Origin: Nitrospira sp.
Lineage (GTDB): Bacteria; Nitrospirota; Nitrospiria; Nitrospirales; Nitrospiraceae
NCBI GenBank assembly: GCA_037045225.1
Contig: JBAOHZ010000009.1
Coordinates: 3,892,001 to 3,956,000, forward strand
DNA length: 64,000 nucleotides
Direction: 5' to 3'
Both the position numbers and the translations under genes were made by a program. Each line of letters begins with the position of its first letter. Position 1 is the stretch's first letter. Shown piece by piece: positions 7,091-15,488 of the stretch. Below the pieces are notes generated by a model. It had not been told where the DNA came from, searched no databases, and worked only from the letters and a program-made list of their open reading frames with translations.

Positions 7091-8935
7091 ATGGCCATCA
7101 TCAAGGTTGCAGATTACATCATCACGACATTGGCTGAACGCGGGGTCGACCGAATGTTCGTCGTGTATGGGGCCGCCAACGGCGATCTGATCGATGCGTT
7201 CACCCGGACGGACGCGACGAAATACGTCGCGGTGATGCATGAACAGGCCGGGGGGTTCGCCGCCGAAGCGTACGCCAAGATAAAAGGTGTGCCTGGTGTT
7301 GCCATCGCGACCAGCGGACCGGGCGGCATGAATCTCCTGACTGCGATGGGCAATTGTTTTTATGACTCGATCCCGTGCGTGTTTCTCACCGGCCAGATTA
7401 ATTCCCGATTCCTCCGGCCTGATCCCTCGATCCGTCAGATCGGATTCCAGGAAACGGATATCGTGGCAATGGCGACTCCGGTGACCAAGTACGCCAAAAT
7501 GATTCTTAAGCCTGAAGACGTCCGGTATGAGCTGGAGAAAGCTCTTTGGCTTTGCCAGGAAGGACGGCCTGGACCGGTGCTCTTAGATATTCCCCTTGAT
7601 GTTCAAAAGAGCAAGATCGACGCGAAGCAACTCGTTGGCTTCGAGCCGCCGGCTGCTGTGAGTTTTGATGTGACAGTGGTCGACGAACAGATCACCCGAC
7701 TCATTGACGCGCTGCAACGTGCTGAACGACCGGTGATTCTTGTCGGGGGCGGAGTGCGCCTAGCGGATGCCCAGGATGATGTGCGCACCTTGGGGCGGCG
7801 ACTGAATGTCCCCGTTTTTCCGACCTGGAATGCATTGGACGTGATCAGCTCGGACTATGACAATTATGGCGGTCGGGTAGGCACGTATGGAGGAGCCGGC
7901 CGCAATTTCGGCATTCAGAACAGCGATGTGCTGCTCTCGATCGGCAGCCGTATCTCCGGCCGCATTACCGGCGGAAATGTACAGAGTTTTGCGCGCCAGG
8001 CCAAAAAGTTCTTGGTGGAAATCGATCCAGCCATGGTGCAGCGGAAGTTTCAGCAGGTGCCGTTCGATGTCAACATTCTCTGCGATGCGAAAGTGTTCAC
8101 CCAGCGCCTGCTGACCGCCCTCGATCGACGCAGCAAGCCGCTGCCGGATTATTCGGGGTGGACAGAACGGGTGATGGAGTGGAAACGACAGTACGATCCT
8201 GTTCGGCCCGAGTTCTTCGACCAGCGCGAGCGGGTACACCCCTATGCATTCATGCGACGTCTGTCCGAGAAGATGGGCGCCACGGATATTCTGGTCGGGG
8301 ATTGCGGCGGCAATATCGTTGTAAGCAATCACGCGTTTGAAACCAAGTACGGCCAACGAAACCTGACCAACAACGGCAACTCGCCCATGGGGTTCTCCTT
8401 CGCCGGTGCGATGGGCGCCTGGTTTGCCGCGCCAAGCCGTCAAGTGGTCTGTACGATCGGGGACGGGGGCTTCAACATGAATCCCCAGGAACTGCAGACC
8501 TTCATCAACTACGGCGTCAAAGTCAAAACCTTCATTCTCAATAATCACATTTACGGCATCACCAAAGCGTACCAGGAGACGAACTTTCAGGGCCGCGCGG
8601 AAGCCTGCGGGCCGAAGGGCTACACCCCCCCGGACTTTCTCAAGATCGTGCAGGCCTACGGGATCAAGACAGTCGCCATCCGCAACCATGCTGAGATGGA
8701 TGCAAAAATTGAAGAGGTGCTGCAGTTCGATGGGCCGATGGTCTGTGATGTGGACATGCATGAATTCCACACCTACGAGCCCAGGATCTTCGGATGGAAG
8801 ACGCCCATCGAGGATATGTATCCCTATCTGCCGCGTGAAGAATTCCGAGCCAACATGGCCATTGAGCCGGCTGAGGGCTGGATGAATCCGGAATACCCCG
8901 ACGTGGTTCGTCCGAACGATCGGTCACAGCCGTAA
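7091..8935 (+). CDS. Acetolactate-synthase-like thiamine diphosphate enzyme
   Basis: The 614-residue protein has the three-domain architecture of the acetohydroxyacid synthase family. An N-terminal PYR domain carries the catalytic glutamate (MHEQAGGFAAEAYAK, Glu51), the central domain is at about 195-340, and the C-terminal PP domain has the ThDP/Mg motif GDGGFNMNP followed by LNNHIYG. Such enzymes decarboxylate pyruvate and transfer the two-carbon unit. In sugar clusters, relatives such as YerE add it to a 4-keto deoxy sugar to make a branched-chain sugar. The context (sugar dehydrase, glycosyltransferases) favours that over branched-chain amino acid synthesis, and no small regulatory subunit gene adjoins. 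ATG 7091 follows GGGGGAAAGGA. Confidence 0.85.
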   Translation: MAIIKVADYIITTLAERGVDRMFVVYGAANGDLIDAFTRTDATKYVAVMHEQAGGFAAEAYAKIKGVPGVAIATSGPGGMNLLTAMGNCFYDSIPCVFLTGQINSRFLRPDPSIRQIGFQETDIVAMATPVTKYAKMILKPEDVRYELEKALWLCQEGRPGPVLLDIPLDVQKSKIDAKQLVGFEPPAAVSFDVTVVDEQITRLIDALQRAERPVILVGGGVRLADAQDDVRTLGRRLNVPVFPTWNALDVISSDYDNYGGRVGTYGGAGRNFGIQNSDVLLSIGSRISGRITGGNVQSFARQAKKFLVEIDPAMVQRKFQQVPFDVNILCDAKVFTQRLLTALDRRSKPLPDYSGWTERVMEWKRQYDPVRPEFFDQRERVHPYAFMRRLSEKMGATDILVGDCGGNIVVSNHAFETKYGQRNLTNNGNSPMGFSFAGAMGAWFAAPSRQVVCTIGDGGFNMNPQELQTFINYGVKVKTFILNNHIYGITKAYQETNFQGRAEACGPKGYTPPDFLKIVQAYGIKTVAIRNHAEMDAKIEEVLQFDGPMVCDVDMHEFHTYEPRIFGWKTPIEDMYPYLPREEFRANMAIEPAEGWMNPEYPDVVRPNDRSQP

Positions 8936-8944
8936 GGGAGCTGT

Positions 8945-11900
8945 ATGTCGCAAGGCGCGAATGAGGCAAACCGAGTCACTCCGCTTGACGTTGAGTATTA
9001 CCAATTCTGTCGCGAGCAGCACCGCCCCTATTTCGGCCGGGTGATGTGGGCGTCCCAAGGACTTCCGCTTCGTCACGTAGTGATGCAGGAATTGGTACGG
9101 CTCGAAGCCTCTCGGCAGGGTGCGGGTCCGTTTCATATTCTTGAGGTAGGATCTTGGGCCGGTGGATCAGCCATTACGTGGGCCGAGGCATTGACCCAAC
9201 ATCATGGAGCCAACGGCCGTGTCGTCTGCGTCGATCCCTGGAAGCCGTATTTCGATGTGACAAAGCGGCCGGACGCAGCCGTATACCGCGAGATGTCCGA
9301 AGCGTTGGCCAACGATACGATTTATGAGTTGTTTCTGCATAACATCACCACTGCCGGCCATGCGGGACTGGTTTTGCCTCTGAGAGGGTCTGCTACGGCC
9401 ATATTGCCGGCCCTTCCACGGAACTATTTCGATCTCGTCTTTGTCGACGGCGACCACTCCTATGCGGCAGTGCTGGCTGATATTCAGGCAGCCGGAGGCC
9501 TGATTAAGGATGGGGGCGTCTTATGCGGTGACGATCTGGAACGTCAATCATTCGAAATCGACCAGACCTATGCCCGCACTCAGATCGAGTCGGACTACAT
9601 TCGTGATCCGCGGTCAGGGTACGAATATCATCCCGGCGTCACGTTAGCCGTGGGCGAACTCTTCGGTGACGTGTCCCAAGTGGCAGGGTGCTGGGCGGTG
9701 AGAAAACGCGGCACTTGCTGGGAACGTTTTGACATGTCGACGGTGCGTTGTTCCGAGGATCGTATTCCTGCTCATCTCATTCGCCGGGACCTGACAGTGG
9801 ATCCTGAGTTTCAACGCTGGCGGGAACAACGAAGCCGACCGGCGAGTGTGGCTGTGCCCAGGGGATCGGAACCAGGCGAACAGGCCCGGACTGCGTCGGC
9901 TCTTTCCAGAGCCTCTGTCGCCGCTCCTCGACAACGAGCCCTGTTGATTCAATTGGATTTTCAGACCTGGGCCACTGCGCGCCCCTGGACCTATAGCGCA
10001 GCCTTCGGTGTGCAGGAAGGGTTGCGGGCGAATGGCGTCGAGTGTGTCACCGTGCCGGCGATCGCCGAGAACGCCTGCTCGACGCCTGCATCATGGGTCT
10101 ACCATGCCAAGAAAGCTCTTGCTGGTCAGCACTTCGATCAAGTGTGGCTGTGGTTGATTCATACGCCTCTTGATCAAGCGACGCTGGAATGGGTCGCTCA
10201 ATTGGCGCCGGTGCGAGTCGGCGTTCTCATGGAGTCGCTTCGCTACGATGCGGAGGACTACGCCTGGGCTCCGCAATTGAAGCTGCGTCCATCGCAATTG
10301 GAGGCGCAACTTCCCTATTTGACCCATGTGCTGGCGCCGGACGAGCAGGATGCCGATGAGCTCCAGGCGCGGGGATTCGCCAACGTGCTCTGGTGGCCAC
10401 CGATGGTTCCTGAACGCTTCATTGTTTCCTCCATCGGTAGTCCGACCCGGCCACAGGCCGTGTTCCATGGAACGCCCTATGGACGACGGCAGCATTGGAT
10501 CAGTGAGCCGTCACTGAGCGGCCGCCTGCATTGCGCAAAAGGGGCTCAGCCTCCTACCAAAAACCAGCAATTGTTCGATCAGTTGCAGCAAGTTGCAGCC
10601 CAATATCTGGCAGAAGGCCATGTGGTCACCGACGAGGCCATTCGAGAGTATGCCCAGTCGCTGCAACAGATCCGCCTCGCCGAATTCATGGAATGGATGG
10701 GGCAACTGGCTCAATGGCCTGCCATCGTGAACTTGCCGAGTCTCGCCAAATTTTATGGCGGACGGGTCATTGAAGCCATGGCGGCCGGCCGGCCGGTGAT
10801 CTCCTGGGACATTCCCGGGCAACCCAAGAACAAGGGACTCTTCGAACCGGAGACAGAGATACTGCTCTTCCCCCAGGATGATCCTTCAGCCCTGGCCGAG
10901 CAGATCGACCGGATTTTGCATGATCGCGCATGTGCCCAGACCCTGGCTCAGCGCGCACAGAGCAAGATCAAGCGGTATCACACAGCCGAACGACGCCTGC
11001 AAGGGACGTTGGAGTGGATTCGCACCGGACAGGCCCCTGACTATGGCTTGTCGGGACAGGCACACGCCTCATCTGCAACCCAGACCAGGGTTTCGATGCC
11101 GGCATCCCCATCCTTGCCGACCGCCACACGGTTACCGACGGCTGCACCGATTTCCCACCCATCACATAAGGTGCCTATGGATCAGAATGCCTTTTATGTA
11201 GACCTGTTCGTCAACAAGCCGGCTTGGTCGACACCCGAACCGAACGCCGATGAAGCGGCGCGTTGGTCGAAGATCGCGTCGTTCCTTGAACATGTCGTGC
11301 GACAGACGCGGCGCGAGACTCCTGGTCGCACGCTACGGATTCTCGATGTGGGTTGTGGCCGGGGGTGGCTGACGAATCTGGCGGCAGTCTATGGAACCTG
11401 TGAGGGCATCGAGCCGGTAGCCGGCGTGGTTGAGCATGCGCGTCGGATGTTTCCTCACATTCGCTTCGAGGCGGGCACACCCGAAACGGTGTTGGCCAGG
11501 CAGGACTTCAAACCGTTCGATGTCGTGCTCTGTTCCGAAGTGATCGAACATGTTCCCTATCCACAGAAACCAGGGTTCGTCGTTCAACTAGCCCAGCTCC
11601 TCACGAGTGACGGTTATCTCATTCTGACAACTCCCCGCGGGGATGTGTGGGAAGAATGGAGACGCATCGCTCCGCCGAATCAGCCGGTGGAGGATTGGGT
11701 CACGGAGCAGCAGTTGGGGCAACTTTTGGCAGACGGCGGCTTTCACCATTTGGGGTTGGAACGCATTCCGATCGAAGTGCCTTCTCTCCGGTATCTCCCG
11801 GCGGCCACGACCCATGATTATCGGACCAAGACACTCATGCCGATCTATCAGGTCTGGGCCTGCCGTCGTACGGCGGCCACAGGGACGCGACCGATGCCGT

Positions 11901-14305
11901 TCACACGAAGACCGATGGTATCGGTGATTGTGCCGACCTACAACCGACCGGATCGGTTGCGCATGGCCTTGCACAGTCTCAACTCCCAGCAGTACCAGGA
12001 TTTCGAAGTGATTGTGGTCAATGACGGCACGACTCCGGTCGAATCCGTGGTCGCTGAGATGAACCGTGCCGGACGGATGACGCTCGTCAATCATGATCAC
12101 AACCGAGGGCTGGCAGCCGCGCGGAACACGGGTCTTCGCCATGCAACCGGGACTTACGTAACCTACCTCGATGACGACGACCGCTTCCTGCCCGATCACC
12201 TGGGCACCCTCGTGATGTTTCTCGAATGCGGAACCCATCAGGTGGTCTACACCGATGCCTGGCGTATCTCCGAGCAAGAAACGGGGGCCGAGGTCAGCGA
12301 AGTGAGCCGTGACCGGCCTTACTCCTATGACTTCGATGCCAAGCGTCTGCTGGTGCAAAACTATATTCCGGTGCTCTGCCTGATGCATCGCCGATCCTGC
12401 CTCGATGAGGTGGGTATGTTCGACGAAAGTCTTTTCGTCCATGAAGACTGGGATCTCTGGATCAGGCTCGCCACGGTGTATCCGTTTGCGCATATCGCAC
12501 AGACGACCGCAGAGTTTACCTGGAGAACCGACGGCTCATCGATGACGAGTCACGATCACGATGCGTTCTGCCGCACTACGGACATTATTTATCGCAAATA
12601 CTTTCCATACGCAGCTGCCCAGCCGAAATTGCTGGAAGCACAACGACATCATCTTGCAGAGCTGAGGGGGCGAACGAAGAAACCATCGTATGCCTGTTCG
12701 ATCATTATTCCTGTCTGGAACAAGGCCGAGCTTACGGAGCAATGCCTCATGGCTCTCGCCAAGGTCACCGAGGGCGTGGAATATGAAGTGCTCATCGTGG
12801 ACAACGGCTCGAACGATCGTACCGCTGAGTTTCTAGGCCAGTTAGGCGGCGATGTCCGGGTGATCCGGAATGCCGAAAATTTGGGCTTTGCCAAGGCCTG
12901 TAATCAGGGCGCGCGGGCGGCGCGCGGCGAATTCCTGGTGTTTCTGAATAATGACACAATTCCTTTGAAAGGCTGGTTGTCGGCCTTGGTTGAAGAGGTT
13001 CGTCGTCATCCGGATGTGGCGGTGGTAGGCAGTAAACTGCTGTTCGAAGACGGCTCGATCCAACATGCAGGTGTGGCATTCTCACGCGAATGTTTGATGC
13101 CCTACCATATGTATCGTGGCGGTCGCGCCGAGGCAGCCTGTGTGAACAGGCGGCGTGAATTGCAGTGCGTCACCGCCGCCTGCATGCTCGTGCGCCGTCG
13201 CGTTTTTGAGCAGGTGGATGGATTCGACGAAGGCTATCGAAACGGGTTTGAGGATGTCGATCTCTGTCTGAAGATCCGGGAAAAAGAGTGGAAGATCGTC
13301 TATCAACCCAACAGTGTGCTCTATCATCTGGAAAGCAAGACGCCGGGCAGAAAAACACATGACCTCGACAACGGGCGGCGCCTCCGGGAGCGCTGGGCTG
13401 CCTGTTGGTGGCTGGCGGATGAGGATCTTCTACATTTTGAAGACGGATATGCCCTGCACACGTATGTCAATGACGGTATGTTGAGCTACCAGCTTCACGC
13501 GATTGCCGACCCGACGACCAAAGCACAACGAGCGATCCTGGCCGACCTCCAACGGGTGGCCCATAGTCGCGACCTCAATGCCGTCTCCGCCTTCCTCGCG
13601 CGCGTGGATGAGTGGCCCGCCGATCCCTGGATTTTGCGTTGGGGGGTGCTGGTCTGTTTCTCGACAGGCCAACCCAAACTGGCGATGCCATTCTGGCGGC
13701 GTATCCTCACCCTTGAGGAGGATGCCCCCGCTCGCGTCGGGTTGGCAAGACAGGCACTGGAAACAGGCGCATTGGATGAGGCAGACCTCCACCTGACGGC
13801 CTTGTTGAAAGATGACCCTTCACACGGCGAAGGCTGGCTGTTGCGTGGAATCGTGGCCATGCAACACACCAATTATGCGGAAGCCGAGCGTGCCTTCGAA
13901 CAAGCCAAGGTCTCCGGTGGTGATTCACGCAAAGCCACCTTGGGCATCGTGATGGCTGCGATGGGTGACAACCGGGCCGAGACAGCCTGGTCGCACGCGG
14001 TGGCGCTCTGCGCCAACGAACCGGATGACGAAGAATGCATGTATTGGATGCTCAAGTGCGGAACGGTGCTTGAACGGTGGGATGTGGTCAGTTCTCGCCT
14101 GGCCACGTTTCTCGCTCGCAATCCTGGTAACGTCGCCATGCGTTTTGCGTTGGCGGGAGTCTTGTTGCGATCCGGACGGCGAGGAGACGCGCAGCGCGAA
14201 TATGAACGCCTGCTTGTTTTGGCACCGACATTCGAAGGAATGGAGGAACTTGCGAAGCAACTAGCTGAACCCGAGTCCAGCGTGGTTCCCGATCATGCTG
14301 CATGA
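8945..14305 (+). CDS. Giant methyltransferase-glycosyltransferase-TPR protein
   Basis: This 1786-residue protein strings together separate catalytic modules. A class I methyltransferase has ILEVGSWAGGS near 65 and FVDGDHSY near 168. A GT-B, CgeB-like glycosyltransferase lies at about 330-700 (GGRVIEAMAAGRPVISWD). A second methyltransferase lies at about 745-980 (ILDVGCGRGW; EVIEHVPYP). Two GT2 glycosyltransferases lie at about 990-1210 (VIVPTYNRPDRL; YLDDDD) and 1245-1490 (IIIPVWNKAEL; NNDTIPL). TPR-like helices run from about 1515 to the end. It has no signal peptide and so is probably cytoplasmic. It likely extends and methylates a glycan, plausibly on flagellin given the downstream genes. 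ATG 8945 follows AGGGAG. Domain borders are estimates by eye. Confidence 0.88.
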   Translation: MSQGANEANRVTPLDVEYYQFCREQHRPYFGRVMWASQGLPLRHVVMQELVRLEASRQGAGPFHILEVGSWAGGSAITWAEALTQHHGANGRVVCVDPWKPYFDVTKRPDAAVYREMSEALANDTIYELFLHNITTAGHAGLVLPLRGSATAILPALPRNYFDLVFVDGDHSYAAVLADIQAAGGLIKDGGVLCGDDLERQSFEIDQTYARTQIESDYIRDPRSGYEYHPGVTLAVGELFGDVSQVAGCWAVRKRGTCWERFDMSTVRCSEDRIPAHLIRRDLTVDPEFQRWREQRSRPASVAVPRGSEPGEQARTASALSRASVAAPRQRALLIQLDFQTWATARPWTYSAAFGVQEGLRANGVECVTVPAIAENACSTPASWVYHAKKALAGQHFDQVWLWLIHTPLDQATLEWVAQLAPVRVGVLMESLRYDAEDYAWAPQLKLRPSQLEAQLPYLTHVLAPDEQDADELQARGFANVLWWPPMVPERFIVSSIGSPTRPQAVFHGTPYGRRQHWISEPSLSGRLHCAKGAQPPTKNQQLFDQLQQVAAQYLAEGHVVTDEAIREYAQSLQQIRLAEFMEWMGQLAQWPAIVNLPSLAKFYGGRVIEAMAAGRPVISWDIPGQPKNKGLFEPETEILLFPQDDPSALAEQIDRILHDRACAQTLAQRAQSKIKRYHTAERRLQGTLEWIRTGQAPDYGLSGQAHASSATQTRVSMPASPSLPTATRLPTAAPISHPSHKVPMDQNAFYVDLFVNKPAWSTPEPNADEAARWSKIASFLEHVVRQTRRETPGRTLRILDVGCGRGWLTNLAAVYGTCEGIEPVAGVVEHARRMFPHIRFEAGTPETVLARQDFKPFDVVLCSEVIEHVPYPQKPGFVVQLAQLLTSDGYLILTTPRGDVWEEWRRIAPPNQPVEDWVTEQQLGQLLADGGFHHLGLERIPIEVPSLRYLPAATTHDYRTKTLMPIYQVWACRRTAATGTRPMPFTRRPMVSVIVPTYNRPDRLRMALHSLNSQQYQDFEVIVVNDGTTPVESVVAEMNRAGRMTLVNHDHNRGLAAARNTGLRHATGTYVTYLDDDDRFLPDHLGTLVMFLECGTHQVVYTDAWRISEQETGAEVSEVSRDRPYSYDFDAKRLLVQNYIPVLCLMHRRSCLDEVGMFDESLFVHEDWDLWIRLATVYPFAHIAQTTAEFTWRTDGSSMTSHDHDAFCRTTDIIYRKYFPYAAAQPKLLEAQRHHLAELRGRTKKPSYACSIIIPVWNKAELTEQCLMALAKVTEGVEYEVLIVDNGSNDRTAEFLGQLGGDVRVIRNAENLGFAKACNQGARAARGEFLVFLNNDTIPLKGWLSALVEEVRRHPDVAVVGSKLLFEDGSIQHAGVAFSRECLMPYHMYRGGRAEAACVNRRRELQCVTAACMLVRRRVFEQVDGFDEGYRNGFEDVDLCLKIREKEWKIVYQPNSVLYHLESKTPGRKTHDLDNGRRLRERWAACWWLADEDLLHFEDGYALHTYVNDGMLSYQLHAIADPTTKAQRAILADLQRVAHSRDLNAVSAFLARVDEWPADPWILRWGVLVCFSTGQPKLAMPFWRRILTLEEDAPARVGLARQALETGALDEADLHLTALLKDDPSHGEGWLLRGIVAMQHTNYAEAERAFEQAKVSGGDSRKATLGIVMAAMGDNRAETAWSHAVALCANEPDDEECMYWMLKCGTVLERWDVVSSRLATFLARNPGNVAMRFALAGVLLRSGRRGDAQREYERLLVLAPTFEGMEELAKQLAEPESSVVPDHAA

Positions 14306-15488
14306 CCCGACAGCAGACCGCCGCGCATTACTTGTCCAAATCGCCAGATTAGGTGATCTGGTGCAGTCGCTTCCCGCGCTCCAGGCGCTCCAGGCAGGAC
14401 ATCCGGAGACGTCTTTTGATGTGCTCTGCGCAGCCCCCTTGGCGGCGGTCCTTAGCGGAGCGCGGAACATCGGTCGTGTCATCCCCTGGGATGGTGCACA
14501 ATGGCGCTCCTGGGCCGACCAATGGGCGGACAATCCTCGAGACATCTTACGTGCCGCACAGACGTATCTCGCGTCGCTTGGCGAGCGTGCATACGATCAG
14601 GTGTATCCCTTGAATCAACACAGCCGGAGCCATCTGCTCACGCATCTCTTTGCCACGGACCGTACACGAACTGAGCATGAGGGACACTCCGCTGTCTACA
14701 TGCGTCCCTGGGCCGAGTATCTCCGACAGATCGCTCAGGAGCGTGGTGATAATCGAGTCCATCTGGCCGATGCCTGGTGCGGCATGAGTGGGGTCAAACC
14801 ACAAGGCCAGGCGCCGCGATGTTCCCCTCCAGCAATCGCTCTCCCCGGAGACCTTGCTCCGATCGGTGAGCGGCCGGGGCTGTGGATCGGGCTCGTCACA
14901 GGGGCAGGGGAAGCGGATCGTTGTATTGCGCCCTCCACATGGGGGCAGTGGATTCGCGCCTTGTTGTCATACGCGGACGAAGCCCAGGTGGTGTTGATCG
15001 GAAGCGGCCATGAGCGCGAAACCGGCCAGGCCATTCTCCAATCACTTCCAACGTTACTCCAAGGCCGCGTCTGGGATGCCACGGGCCGCACCAGCGTGGG
15101 GCAATTGATGCTGCTCTTGCACCGATGTCGATGGGTCATCGGGGCCGACACGGGGCCACTTCATTTGGGCACGTTGATGGGATGCCAGGCTCTAGGGTTC
15201 TATTTTTCTCGCGCCCGGGTGCATGAGACCGGACCCTATGGAGAAGGGCACTGGGTATATCAACACACCACGCAGACTCAACCCGACAGCTGGCCGATTC
15301 AGGAAAGTGTCGCATTGATGTGCGAGGGCCGGCGCCAAGCCGTGCCTGGATGGACCCTCTGGAGGAATCGTATGGATCATTGGGGGACGATGTTTGAGGA
15401 CGCCTTCGGACAGAAGACAGACGGGGACTCACGCGCGGCAGTGTGGCGCCGCCTCACTCCTTCACTGTGCGAATCGGTGGCCGCATGA
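14295..15488 (+). CDS. GT9 (heptosyltransferase-family) glycosyltransferase
   Basis: The 397-residue GT-B enzyme has the GT9 hallmarks: an N-terminal LLVQIARLGDLVQSLPALQAL segment and the C-terminal nucleotide-sugar motif GADTGPLHLG followed by ETGPYGEGHW. Relatives transfer heptose from an ADP-activated donor in LPS inner-core synthesis. Here the gene overlaps the giant transferase by 11 bases and runs on into another glycosyltransferase and flagellin genes, so the acceptor may be a protein glycan. It is distinct from the second GT9 protein at 17299, which carries an additional cysteine-rich segment that this one lacks. Confidence 0.87.
   Translation: MLHDPTADRRALLVQIARLGDLVQSLPALQALQAGHPETSFDVLCAAPLAAVLSGARNIGRVIPWDGAQWRSWADQWADNPRDILRAAQTYLASLGERAYDQVYPLNQHSRSHLLTHLFATDRTRTEHEGHSAVYMRPWAEYLRQIAQERGDNRVHLADAWCGMSGVKPQGQAPRCSPPAIALPGDLAPIGERPGLWIGLVTGAGEADRCIAPSTWGQWIRALLSYADEAQVVLIGSGHERETGQAILQSLPTLLQGRVWDATGRTSVGQLMLLLHRCRWVIGADTGPLHLGTLMGCQALGFYFSRARVHETGPYGEGHWVYQHTTQTQPDSWPIQESVALMCEGRRQAVPGWTLWRNRMDHWGTMFEDAFGQKTDGDSRAAVWRRLTPSLCESVAA

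Noticed and set aside
4358..8935. Phosphonate biosynthesis reading of nucleotidyltransferase, aminotransferase and ThDP enzyme
   Set aside because: No PEP mutase is present, and the ThDP protein has acetolactate-synthase length (614) rather than that of phosphonopyruvate decarboxylase.
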